A stretch of DNA of 64,000 bases from Rhizobacter sp. Root1238 (lineage in GTDB: Bacteria; Pseudomonadota; Gammaproteobacteria; Burkholderiales; Burkholderiaceae_C), in contig NZ_LMDM01000034.1 in NCBI RefSeq assembly GCF_001425825.1, positions 21,294 through 85,293 on the forward strand, given 5' to 3'. Positions 8,610-15,757 of the stretch are shown here, piece after piece; the stretch's first letter is position 1, and each line of letters starts with the position of its first letter. The translations under genes were made by a program, and so were the position numbers. The notes below the pieces were generated by a model. That model had not been told where the DNA came from and did not search any database. It saw only the letters and a program-made list of their open reading frames with translations.

Positions 8610-9461
8610 ATGTCCTCCACGATCCTTGCCCGCATGGCCCGCACTGCATGTGTGGCCGCCCTCGCGACGACCGCTTTCGCCGCCCACGCGACCGACAACC
8701 CGGCCACCGGCAAGCTGTTGTTCGAGGACACGATGAACCAGACCGGCCTGTCGTTCACCGGCAACTGCACCAGCTGCCACACCAACGTGCAGAACCGCCG
8801 GGCCGAGATCCATTTCAAGACCGGCGGCGGCTCGCGCGACCCGTTCGCCGCGATCGATGCCGAGACCGCGCTGAACCGCATCGGCTATGCGCTGAACAAC
8901 GTCAGCGCGATGAAGCAGTTCCAGGTGCTGGAAGCCGACCAGCTGACCGACCTCGCCGCCTTCATCGCCGACACGCCGAAGACCAGCGATACCGCGCTGA
9001 GCTTCTCGGCCAGCGCGGTCAACACGCCGACGGTGTCGCAGAACCTCGACCTGCGCAACGGCGTGACCTTCGGGCAGGTCACGGTGGACAGCGTCGCGAT
9101 CGGCGGCACTGGCGCGGCCCGCTTCACGCTGAAGAGCGACACCTGCACCGCGCAGAAGCTGGCCGCCTCGGCCACCTGCCGGGCCACCATTTCGTTCAGC
9201 GCGGCCGACACCGCGGGCTACAGTGCGACGTTGACCATGACGATGCACCAGGGCAGCTCCACCACCAAGTTCACGCGAACCGTCGCACTCGACGGCGCGG
9301 TCGGCGTGGTGACGCCGCCGCCGAGCGGTGGCAACGGGGGCGGGACCAGCGGCGGCAACAACAGCGACGAGGGCGGAGGCGCGCTTGGCGTCGCGTGGCT
9401 GGGTGGCCTCGCGATCGCGACGGCCTTGCTGCGGCGCCGGCAAGGGCGTGCGACGCGCTGA
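8610..9461 (+). CDS. Exported monohaem c-type cytochrome-like protein with GlyGly-CTERM-like anchor
   Basis: The protein is 283 aa from ATG 8610, with a signal peptide ending AAHA. A single CTSCH haem-binding site lies at about residues 52-56, within a short cytochrome-like region (to about 130) that ends ADQLTDLAAFIADTPKT, where class I cytochromes have their last helix. Residues about 130-235 form a beta-rich Ig-like, choice-of-anchor-type domain with two cysteines. A Gly/Ser/Asn-rich linker follows. The tail is GGGALG, a hydrophobic helix and RRRQGR, the layout of a GlyGly-CTERM signal processed by rhombosortase. Electron-transfer partners are unknown. An in-frame ATG 17 codons upstream exists but would put a long non-signal extension before the signal peptide. 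Confidence 0.7.
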   Translation: MSSTILARMARTACVAALATTAFAAHATDNPATGKLLFEDTMNQTGLSFTGNCTSCHTNVQNRRAEIHFKTGGGSRDPFAAIDAETALNRIGYALNNVSAMKQFQVLEADQLTDLAAFIADTPKTSDTALSFSASAVNTPTVSQNLDLRNGVTFGQVTVDSVAIGGTGAARFTLKSDTCTAQKLAASATCRATISFSAADTAGYSATLTMTMHQGSSTTKFTRTVALDGAVGVVTPPPSGGNGGGTSGGNNSDEGGGALGVAWLGGLAIATALLRRRQGRATR

Positions 9462-9525
9462 TGCCGTTGCGCGACAAGAGTCCACATTGACCTGTGGCAG
9501 ATCGACACGACCACGATTTCAGTCG

Positions 9526-9555
9526 TTGACCTTGCGAAATCCCGATTCCTAGACT
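9526..9555 (+). promoter_or_regulatory. Candidate sigma-70 promoter of the RHS-tip operon
   Basis: TTGACC at 9526 and TAGACT at 9550 are spaced by 18 bases in a locally less GC-rich stretch, 34 bases before the start codon of the RHS-tip gene. No other sigma-70-like pair stands out in this intergenic region. Assignment is by eye only. Confidence 0.4.
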
Positions 9556-9588
9556 GGCGGTCCTTTTGGATTCGACAGGGAGTCGACG

Positions 9589-10191
9589 ATGAGACAGTAC
9601 CGAATGCTTGGCCGTTGCTCGGCCGCCGCGGCCCTGATGGCGCTCGCGAGTCACGCGGCCAGCCGATATGTGCAGAGCGACCCGATCGGCCTCGCGGGTG
9701 GGAGCCCGTCGACCTACATCTACGTCGAGGGGAATCCCCTCAGCCTCATCGACCCGAACGGTCTGCAATCCCGGGTGAACCTGTTTTCACCCACCGAGCG
9801 CGTCCACGCGCTCGCAGAAGCCTCCAAGCCATGCATGTGCAATCAGGTCTTCGGGCATGGGAGCATACGGGGCATGTACGACTCGGTTCGCCAATCGTTC
9901 CTGACACCGAAGCAGGTGTGCACCGCCATCAGGGCGGATCCACGGTTCGATCCGGACCTGCCGATTCGGCTGGGTGGCTGCGATGTCGGTCGTGGCACCT
10001 ATTGCCAGCAGGTGACCAATGAGTGCGGCATGGCAGTGTCCTGCGCGAATCAGACAGTCTTCTACTTCGACGATGGAACCATCGACACTTTCGCGAAGAT
10101 TCCGGGCTATCCGCCGCTGACCTCGCCACCGGACATGCAAGATCCCGGACGGTGGCTGATCAGGAGACCCAAAGGAGTGATGGGCAAATGA
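9589..10191 (+). CDS. Secreted orphan RHS C-terminal tip with putative caspase-like (clan CD) domain
   Basis: The product is 200 aa. Residues 1-24 are a signal peptide (MLGRCSAAAALMALASHA). Residues 26-59 (RYVQSDPIGLAGG, YIYVEGNPL, DPNGL) are the signature that ends the RHS core just before the variable toxin tip, but the thousand-residue RHS shell is absent. The remaining 140 aa contain GHG at 89-91, LTPKQVC, and PIRLGGCDVG with Cys131. A hydrophobic strand followed by His-Gly, and a second strand followed by a Gly-Cys, is the layout of clan CD (caspase-like) peptidases and related RHS tips. Eight cysteines suggest disulfides in the periplasm or outside. Its stop overlaps the next start (ATGA). 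Activity is inferred; a decayed fragment is the main alternative. Confidence 0.65.
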   Translation: MRQYRMLGRCSAAAALMALASHAASRYVQSDPIGLAGGSPSTYIYVEGNPLSLIDPNGLQSRVNLFSPTERVHALAEASKPCMCNQVFGHGSIRGMYDSVRQSFLTPKQVCTAIRADPRFDPDLPIRLGGCDVGRGTYCQQVTNECGMAVSCANQTVFYFDDGTIDTFAKIPGYPPLTSPPDMQDPGRWLIRRPKGVMGK

Positions 10192-10784
10192 CCCGCCGGC
10201 GTGCACTGGTCGGACTGGGGCTGACCCTCGCGGTAGCAGCACCGTGCTTGTACGTCAGCCGTTCGGGTCGCCGCCCGCCCGCCGTGCCTCCGTCAAACAC
10301 CGGGTCCCGCGATCGACTGGCGCTGTTGCGCAGCAGGGCGGCGGCAGGTGACAACGGGGCGCGCATGGACCTCTCAGTGCTGCTGGGTGAGTCCGAAGAA
10401 GGAAGGCTCCAACTTGACAGAGCAGCGGCCGACGGCCACCCGCCGGCGATCGTTGCATTGGCTCTGGGCGAAATCAACGCCGGTGCCGGCGCGTCGATGG
10501 CCACGCGCTCCCGATTGGAAACCGTGGCGATGAGCGGCTACTACCCGGCCATCCTGCTGCTCACGTCATGCCTCGCAGATGGGCATTGCGGACCTGCAGC
10601 GCGTGCAGAGGCCTACACGTGGACCCTTGTCTCGCATCGACTGGTCGATGCCGGAAAACTCCAATCCAACCAACTGACAGACGACGAAGCCGCGCTTCGA
10701 CAGCACCTCGACGCTTCGCAAGCCGATGCGTCCTCTCGCCGCGCCGCCAACATTGCCGCAAAAATCGAGCAGGTCTCGTTATGA
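10188..10784 (+). CDS. Signal-anchored Sel1-like helical repeat protein, possible partner of the RHS tip
   Basis: A 198-aa product starting at the ATG that overlaps the RHS-tip stop (ATGA). Residues 1-25 (MTRRRALVGLGLTLAVAAPCLYV) form a signal peptide or membrane anchor; the APC before the cut is a poor lipobox. The rest looks like short helix pairs of Sel1/TPR type: AAAGDNGARMDLSVLL, AAADGHPPAIVALAL and MSGYYPAILLLTSCLADG. Sel1-like periplasmic proteins are known as immunity partners of some secreted effectors, and the overlap with the tip gene suggests co-translation. That pairing is inference. A third overlapping gene follows at 10781. Composition is less GC-rich than in the flanking operons. 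Confidence 0.6.
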   Translation: MTRRRALVGLGLTLAVAAPCLYVSRSGRRPPAVPPSNTGSRDRLALLRSRAAAGDNGARMDLSVLLGESEEGRLQLDRAAADGHPPAIVALALGEINAGAGASMATRSRLETVAMSGYYPAILLLTSCLADGHCGPAARAEAYTWTLVSHRLVDAGKLQSNQLTDDEAALRQHLDASQADASSRRAANIAAKIEQVSL

Positions 10785-11014
10785 CGCCGAGCACAAGTTC
10801 CGCGGACGCGGACCTCAACAGCGCCTGCCCGCGCTGCCGGCAACCGTTCCGCTGCGGCGTCAGCGACGCCACCCCGTGCACCTGCAGCACGCTGCAGCTC
10901 TCCGATGAACTGCGCGCCCGGCTCGCCGCGCGCTACGACAGCTGCCTGTGCATCGCCTGCCTCGTCGAACTCTCGACGATGGCGCCGCCCGCCATCGACC
11001 CGCCGGCTCCATGA
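10781..11014 (+). CDS. Small cysteine-rich CWC-family protein
   Basis: The 77-aa product starts at an ATG that overlaps the previous stop (ATGA). It has CPRCRQPFRC near residue 18, CTCSTLQLSDEL in the middle and CLCIACL near residue 55, matching the pattern of the small cysteine-rich CWC family. Members are common in betaproteobacteria, have no signal peptide and no known function. The paired cysteines suggest metal binding. In this window it closes the RHS-tip operon, which may be a chance neighbour or a co-transcribed accessory. Confidence 0.7.
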   Translation: MTPSTSSADADLNSACPRCRQPFRCGVSDATPCTCSTLQLSDELRARLAARYDSCLCIACLVELSTMAPPAIDPPAP

Positions 11015-11017
11015 ACA

Positions 11018-11045
11018 GCGCGGGCCGTGTCGACACGGCCCGCGC
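11018..11045. terminator. 28-bp perfect palindrome between convergent genes, probable two-way terminator
   Basis: GCGCGGGCCGTGTC pairs exactly with its complement around a central TCGA, giving 14-bp arms. It lies directly after the stop of the CWC gene and 11 bases from the stop of the convergent PEP-CTERM gene. No T-run follows on either strand, so termination efficiency is uncertain, but the position fits a shared terminator. Confidence 0.55.
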
Positions 11046-11056
11046 GCTCGATTCAG

Positions 11057-11689
11057 TCAGGCCCGTCTCCTCGCAAACCCCAACCCGGCCAGGCCGACGA
11101 GCATCAATGCCGCTGTCGCGGGCTCCGGCACCAGACTGACCGACAGGCTGGTCACCTGGGCGGACAACACCGTCGACGTGTGGAAGGGGTCCTGGATCGA
11201 GAAGTAGCCTTGCGTCCAACCACCCGACAGCCAGCTGTTGGTGGGCAACGCGGTGCCCGAGAACGACGTGTCCGGCCCGCGCAGGTCGAGGTAGTAGGAC
11301 ACCCCCAAGGTCTTCTGCAGGAACGAGACGCTGTCCGTGGTCGGCCCTGTCCACGTCGTGTTGTCGATGACCTCGATGGCCCGGAATCCCTTCGAAACGT
11401 CGGGAGACCCCGACGGGAACTGCAGGCGGGTGTCGCCGGTGCGAGCGGTGTAGAAGTAGTCGGTGCCCGACTCGCCCTGAAGGTACCGGGGGTCGACCGG
11501 CTGGCTCGTGAAGCTCGCCGGATCGCGGTCGAAGACATAGTGCCCGCTGATCACGCTGCCCACCGGCGCGTAGCCTGCCGTGTCGAGCCACACCGTGGCA
11601 GTGAAATCCAGCGCCACCTGCTCGGCGCGGACGCTCGCCGGAAGCAACGCGACGATGGCGATCGAGGTGCAAAGCGCTTTCAGCGACAT
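11057..11689 (-). CDS. PEP-CTERM exported protein, tandem copy 2
   Basis: The protein is 210 aa with a signal peptide (MSLKALCTSIAIVALLPASVRA), a beta-rich body and the sorting tail VPEPATAALMLVGLAGLGFARRRA. That tail is the PEP-CTERM motif read by exosortase EpsH/XrtA-type systems, which normally accompany exopolysaccharide genes. The body contains GHYVFDRDPASFTSQPVDPR, which is nearly the same in its upstream neighbour, so the two arose by tandem duplication. Its start lies inside the last codons of that neighbour. No exosortase gene is in the window. The role is unknown; the family is associated with biofilm or floc matrix. Confidence 0.85.
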   Translation of the reverse strand: MSLKALCTSIAIVALLPASVRAEQVALDFTATVWLDTAGYAPVGSVISGHYVFDRDPASFTSQPVDPRYLQGESGTDYFYTARTGDTRLQFPSGSPDVSKGFRAIEVIDNTTWTGPTTDSVSFLQKTLGVSYYLDLRGPDTSFSGTALPTNSWLSGGWTQGYFSIQDPFHTSTVLSAQVTSLSVSLVPEPATAALMLVGLAGLGFARRRA

Positions 11690-12354
11690 GGGATCCCCTT
11701 CAGAAGAGCGTTGCTCGACACGGCCCGCCGCCTTGCCAGCCCCAGGCCGGCAACGCCTGCCAGCATCAGGATCGCTGTCGCGGGTTCCGGCACCGGGCTG
11801 ACGGACAGGCTGGTCACCACGGCAGACAACACCGCCGAACCGTGGAACGCGTCGTGCATCGTGAAGTACCCCGCGGTCCAGCCGCTCGACAGCCAGCCAT
11901 TGGCGGGAAACGCGGTGCCGGAGAACGATGTGTCGGGACCGAACAGCGCCAGCTCATAGGTCACGCCGTTGGTCTTCTGCAGGAATGCCACGCCGTCGAC
12001 CACCGTGCCGTCCGACCACTTCCAGTTGTCGTAGACCTCGACGACGCGGCTGCCGCGCGAGAGGTCGGGCGAGCCTGACGGGAACTGCAGCCGGTTCTCG
12101 CTCGCGAGGTGGGTGTAGACATAGTCGGTGCCTGCCGCCGCGTCGAGAAACCGCGGATCGATCGCCTGGCTCGTGAAGCTCGCGGGATCGCGGTCGAAGA
12201 CGTAGTGGCCGGTGATGACGCTGTCGACAGGCGCATGACCCGCGGTGTCGAGCCGGACGGTGGCCGCGAAATCCACTGCCGTCTGCTCGGCGCGGACGCT
12301 CGCCGGAAGCAACACGCAGACGGCCACGGCCGTGCAAAAGGCCTTCAGTGACAT
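11680..12354 (-). CDS. PEP-CTERM exported protein, tandem copy 1, with extended C-terminus
   Basis: From ATG 12354 the product is 224 aa, with a signal peptide (MSLKAFCTAVAVCVLLPASVRA) and a body closely similar to the downstream copy. The sorting tail VPEPATAILMLAGVAGLGLARRRA is intact, but unlike ordinary PEP-CTERM proteins it does not stop there: 13 further residues (VSSNALLKGIPCR) follow and the frame overlaps the next start by 10 bases. The extension comes from what would be the spacer and ribosome-binding site of copy 2, so the original stop seems lost. Whether the tail still works is unclear, since the basic cluster normally ends the protein. Confidence 0.83.
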   Translation of the reverse strand: MSLKAFCTAVAVCVLLPASVRAEQTAVDFAATVRLDTAGHAPVDSVITGHYVFDRDPASFTSQAIDPRFLDAAAGTDYVYTHLASENRLQFPSGSPDLSRGSRVVEVYDNWKWSDGTVVDGVAFLQKTNGVTYELALFGPDTSFSGTAFPANGWLSSGWTAGYFTMHDAFHGSAVLSAVVTSLSVSPVPEPATAILMLAGVAGLGLARRRAVSSNALLKGIPCR

Positions 12355-12431
12355 GCAACACCCTCCCCGACATTGTTGATCGGCGCAGTGTAGGGAGCGA
12401 GGTGCCGGCTGTCGAGACCGAGCAGCCCACA

Positions 12432-12467
12432 CAAGAAAAAAGGCCGGCAGGTACCACCCTGCCGGCC
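12432..12467 (-). terminator. Rho-independent terminator of the MFS gene
   Basis: On the minus strand GGCCGGCAGG, a 6-base loop and CCTGCCGGCC form a perfect 10-bp stem followed by TTTTTTCTTG. It lies 26 bases past the MFS stop and upstream of the PEP-CTERM pair, so the transporter is its own transcription unit. This is the clearest intrinsic terminator in the window. Confidence 0.9.
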
Positions 12468-12493
12468 TCGCCTGGTTCAACTCGCGCGCGCGA

Positions 12494-14173
12494 TCAATCG
12501 CTCGCGTAGATGTCCACGTCCTTGGTCTCCTTCACGAACAGCATCCCCACCACGAAGGTGATCGATGCGAACACGATCGGGTACCACAGGCCGTTGTACA
12601 TGTTGCCGGTCTGCGCGACGATCGCGAGCCCGGTGGCCGGCAGCAGCCCGCCGAACCAGCCGTTGCCGATGTGGTACGGCAGGCTCATCGAGGTGTAGCG
12701 GATGCGCGTCGGGAACATCTCGACCAGCATCGCGGCGATCGGGCCGTAGACCATCGTCACGTAGATCACCAGCAGCGTCAGGATCGCCACCAGCGTCCAC
12801 CACTGGCCGCTCATGAACGAGATCGGCTTGGCCTTCGCCGGGTAGCCGTGCTCCTTCAGCGCCGCGGCCACCTCCTTCTTGAACGCCGCGTCCTTGGCCT
12901 TGGCTTCGTCGGCCGGCAGGCCCTTCGACGCGAAGGACTCGATCGTCTTGTCGCCGATCGTAATCTTCGCCGGGCCGGTGCCGGCCACGTTCTCGTAGCT
13001 CACCGAACCGGCCGCCAGCACCTGCTTGGCGATGTCGCACGAGCTGGTGAACTTGGCGACGCCGGTCGGGTTGAACTGGAACGAGCACTCCGACGGGTCG
13101 GCCGTCACCGTGACCCGGGCGCTCTTCTGGGCCGCCGCGAGTTCGGGGTTGGCCGTCTCGGTCAGCGCCTTGAACAGCGGGAAGTAGGTGAGCGCCGCGA
13201 TCAGGCAGCCGGCCATGATGATCGGCTTGCGGCCGATCTTGTCCGACAGCGAACCGAACACGATGAAGAACGGCGTGCCGATCAGCAGCGCGGCCGCGAT
13301 CAGCACGTTGGCCGTCGCCCCGTCGACCTTCAGCGCGCCGGTCAGGAAGAACAGCGCATAGAACTGGCCGGTGTACCAGACCACCGCCTGGCCCATCGTC
13401 AGCCCGACCAGCGCCAGGATCACGATCTTCAGGTTCTTCCACTGGCCGAACGACTCGGTCAGCGGCGCCTTCGAGGTCTTGCCCTCTTCCTTCATCTTCT
13501 TGAAGGCCGGCGACTCGTTCATCGACAGGCGGATCCAGACGCTGACGGCCAGCAGCAGGATCGAGACCAGGAACGGAATGCGCCAGCCCCAGTCGGCAAA
13601 CGCCTCTTCGCCGATCCAGGTGCGCGTGCCCAGGATCACCAGCAGCGACAGGAACAGCCCGAGCGTCGCGGTGGTCTGGATCCACGAGGTGAATGCACCG
13701 CGCTTGCCGTGCGGCGCATGCTCGGCCACGTAGGTGGCGGCACCGCCGTACTCGCCACCGAGCGCCAGGCCCTGCAGCAGCCGCAGGCCGATCAGGATCA
13801 CCGGGGCGGCGACGCCGATCGAGGCATAGGTGGGCAGCACGCCGACGATGAAGGTCGACAGGCCCATGATCAGGATCGTCACCAGGAAGGTGTACTTGCG
13901 CCCGATCATGTCGCCCAGCCGCCCGAACACCAGCGCGCCGAACGGCCGCACGATGAAGCCGGCCGCGAATGCGAGCAGCGAGAAGATGACCTGCGAAGCC
14001 GGGTCGAGGTTCGAGAAGAACTGCTTGCCGATGATGGCGGCGAGCGTGCCGTACAGGTAGAAGTCGTACCACTCGAACACGGTGCCGAGGCTGGACGCGA
14101 AGATGACCTTGCGCTCCTCGCGCGTCATCGGCCCCGCGGGGTTGCGTGCCGGTTTGGCCACTGCAGTTGCCAT
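12494..14173 (-). CDS. MFS transporter, metabolite:H+ symporter (MHS) family, with large periplasmic insertion
   Basis: This 559-aa inner-membrane carrier belongs to the MHS branch of the major facilitator superfamily (FEWYDFYLYG near residue 33, GRLGDMIGRK loop at about 84-93, RLLQGLALGGEYGGA at about 131-145, second-half loop SDKIGRKP at about 310-317). Family members import organic acids or osmolytes such as alpha-ketoglutarate, citrate, proline or betaine with protons. It is about 120 residues longer than classical members: residues about 338-455, between helices 9 and 10, are a hydrophilic insertion facing the periplasm, with two cysteines (about 363 and 379). Helices 10-12 follow normally. 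Substrate unknown. It is monocistronic with its own terminator. Confidence 0.88.
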   Translation of the reverse strand: MATAVAKPARNPAGPMTREERKVIFASSLGTVFEWYDFYLYGTLAAIIGKQFFSNLDPASQVIFSLLAFAAGFIVRPFGALVFGRLGDMIGRKYTFLVTILIMGLSTFIVGVLPTYASIGVAAPVILIGLRLLQGLALGGEYGGAATYVAEHAPHGKRGAFTSWIQTTATLGLFLSLLVILGTRTWIGEEAFADWGWRIPFLVSILLLAVSVWIRLSMNESPAFKKMKEEGKTSKAPLTESFGQWKNLKIVILALVGLTMGQAVVWYTGQFYALFFLTGALKVDGATANVLIAAALLIGTPFFIVFGSLSDKIGRKPIIMAGCLIAALTYFPLFKALTETANPELAAAQKSARVTVTADPSECSFQFNPTGVAKFTSSCDIAKQVLAAGSVSYENVAGTGPAKITIGDKTIESFASKGLPADEAKAKDAAFKKEVAAALKEHGYPAKAKPISFMSGQWWTLVAILTLLVIYVTMVYGPIAAMLVEMFPTRIRYTSMSLPYHIGNGWFGGLLPATGLAIVAQTGNMYNGLWYPIVFASITFVVGMLFVKETKDVDIYASD

Positions 14174-14241
14174 TGGAATGTCTCCTTGTCGTCAGGCTCC
14201 CTGCCGAACGGCGGGGCGTGCCGCATCTTCACGACGCCCTC

Positions 14242-14323
14242 TGACCCATCCCTGACGCCAAGCTGAACGCCGGCTGACAACTTCAGTGACAACCCTGACA
14301 AAGCGTTTCTCATCGTGAGAAAC
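14242..14323. promoter_or_regulatory. TGAC direct repeats and GTTTCTCA palindrome upstream of the MFS gene
   Basis: Between the MFS start and the next gene upstream, TGACAA occurs at 14275, 14287 and 14296, with further TGAC copies at about 14242 and 14253. GTTTCTCA-TCG-TGAGAAAC is a perfect 19-bp palindrome at 14305-14323. These look like regulator-binding sites for the transporter gene; no regulator gene is adjacent, so the controlling protein is unknown. Confidence 0.4.
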
Positions 14324-14338
14324 AAGGGATGTCCCGAC

Positions 14339-14983
14339 CTAGGACTTACGCTGAATCCCTGACGGCTGCCGCGCCGCGTCGTCCCACCCGGGCCCGTCGA
14401 ACCACGGATCGCCGGCCAGGTACCCCTGCAGCAGTTCCAGCCCGTCGAGCCCCCAGAACAGCCGGCCGTCGACCTCGGCCGTCGGCACGCCGAAGAGGCC
14501 GAGCGCCGCGGCCCGCGCGGTGGCCGACTTCAGCGCCGCCTTGACCTCGTCGCCTTGCGGATCGAGCGCCGGCTGCAACCGCTGCGCGAGTTCGGCCAGC
14601 CGCTGCGGGTCGTTCGCATCGGCACCACCGCGCCACACGTGGTGCATCAGCTGCTCGCAGACCCAGCGGTTCGGCGTGTCGAACGGGCCGCGGCAGGCCA
14701 GCCCGAGCCGCAGCAGCGCCAGCGGGTTGAACGGATGCTGCGCCGGCAGCTGCATCGGGATGCCATGCCGATGCGCGAGCCACGCGACCTGCCGGTAGGT
14801 CCAGTCGCGTTTCGGCGCGATCTCGGCCGGACCCTTCTGCCCCCAGTGGGCCAGCAGCCCGGCGAACAGCACCGGTTGGTAGACCACCTCGACACCGTGC
14901 CCCTGCAACGCCTGAGGCAGGCGCTCGAACGCGAGATACGCGTACGGAGAGATCACGTCGAACCAGAACCGGACTTGCTTCAT
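14339..14983 (-). CDS. DsbA-fold 2-hydroxychromene-2-carboxylate isomerase-like protein
   Basis: This 214-aa protein is related to glutathione-S-transferase kappa / HCCA isomerase. It opens FWFDVISPYAYLAFERLP, the thioredoxin-fold start in which Ser replaces the redox cysteines, and has GLFGVPTAEVDGRLFWGLDGLELL near the end, the cis-Pro region. Known members isomerise aromatic carboxylates with glutathione or have unassigned roles. I choose ATG 14983 because it carries a GGGGAG ribosome-binding site and overlaps the upstream stop (ATGA). It is the last gene of a run with DUF1289 and a thioredoxin-like gene. A specific substrate cannot be named. Confidence 0.82.
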   Translation of the reverse strand: MKQVRFWFDVISPYAYLAFERLPQALQGHGVEVVYQPVLFAGLLAHWGQKGPAEIAPKRDWTYRQVAWLAHRHGIPMQLPAQHPFNPLALLRLGLACRGPFDTPNRWVCEQLMHHVWRGGADANDPQRLAELAQRLQPALDPQGDEVKAALKSATARAAALGLFGVPTAEVDGRLFWGLDGLELLQGYLAGDPWFDGPGWDDAARQPSGIQRKS

Positions 14984-15186
14984 CGCGATCGCTCCCCATC
15001 GACGGCGGGCGCCTGCGCCTGGCGCAGTTCGATCGCCTGCCAGACCTGTCGCTTGCCGTCGTCGTCCAATGTCGACCAGGCCGCGATCTCGTCGATCGTG
15101 CGCCAGCAGCCGCTGCACAAGCCGCTGGCCGCATCCATCCGGCAGACGTTCACGCAGGGGCTCGGGACGGCGGCCGCGTCGTTCAT
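14980..15186 (-). CDS. DUF1289 family small protein
   Basis: The product is 68 aa with SPCVNVCRMDAASGLCSGCWRT, the four-cysteine signature of DUF1289 (probable metal site), then a helix with IAAWSTLDDDGKRQVW. It overlaps both neighbours (TGATG with the gene before, ATGA with the gene after), so the three are co-translated. Function of the family is unknown. Confidence 0.88.
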   Translation of the reverse strand: MNDAAAVPSPCVNVCRMDAASGLCSGCWRTIDEIAAWSTLDDDGKRQVWQAIELRQAQAPAVDGERSR

Positions 15187-15704
15187 CAGGTCAGCACCAG
15201 TTCGGCGATGTCGTCCCACAGCGACGCATCGATGCGGCCGCGCACCTGCTTCACCTCGCGGTGCTGCTTGTCGAGGATGAACGACGTCGGGGTCTGCGCC
15301 ATCGCGCCGAAATCGTCGCGGTGCGTCGCATCGGCGCGCCACAGCATCGGGAACTGCTGCTTCATCGGCACGACGCGGTTCAGGATCGCGTCGTACTCGC
15401 GCACCGCGGCCAGGCTGCGGTCGAGGCTCACGGCCACCAGCTGGAACGGCTTGTCGCGCCAGGCCTCGTAGTTGGCGCGCAGCTCGGGCATCTTGTCGCG
15501 GCACACCGGGCAGTCGGTCGACCAGAAGAACACCAGCAGCGCCTTGCCGAGGTCCTGCGACGACTCGTAGCGCCGGCCCTCCAGCGTGTTGCCGGCCACA
15601 GCATGGGCCGGCGCCGCCGGCGCGGCGCGCAGCGGCAGCGCGGTGCCGAGCGCAGCCAGCGTGGTGGCCGACAGGAAGAAGCGGCGATCGATGCGAGACG
15701 TCAT
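15186..15704 (-). CDS. Exported thioredoxin-like (TlpA/AhpC-TSA) protein
   Basis: The 172-aa protein has a twin-arginine-like signal (DRRFFLSATTLAALG) and a thioredoxin fold. FFWSTDCPVCRDKMPEL at about residues 60-76 carries a CPVC redox pair, and TPTSFILDKQHRE is the cis-Pro strand. TlpA/ResA-type proteins of this kind reduce or form disulfides in the periplasm, often for cytochrome c maturation or copper sites. Tat export of a thioredoxin-like protein is less usual. Start at ATG 15704; its stop overlaps the DUF1289 start by one base. The client protein is not evident from the neighbours. Confidence 0.85.
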   Translation of the reverse strand: MTSRIDRRFFLSATTLAALGTALPLRAAPAAPAHAVAGNTLEGRRYESSQDLGKALLVFFWSTDCPVCRDKMPELRANYEAWRDKPFQLVAVSLDRSLAAVREYDAILNRVVPMKQQFPMLWRADATHRDDFGAMAQTPTSFILDKQHREVKQVRGRIDASLWDDIAELVLT

Positions 15705-15757
15705 GGCGCGGCCTGCGGAAGTGGAGTTGTCGCTTGGTCGCGCGGGCCGGTGGGGCA

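Noticed and set aside
14174-14240. GGCACGCCCCGC as a sigma-54 promoter for the MFS gene
   Set aside because: The spacing between the GG and GC elements is wrong by two bases.
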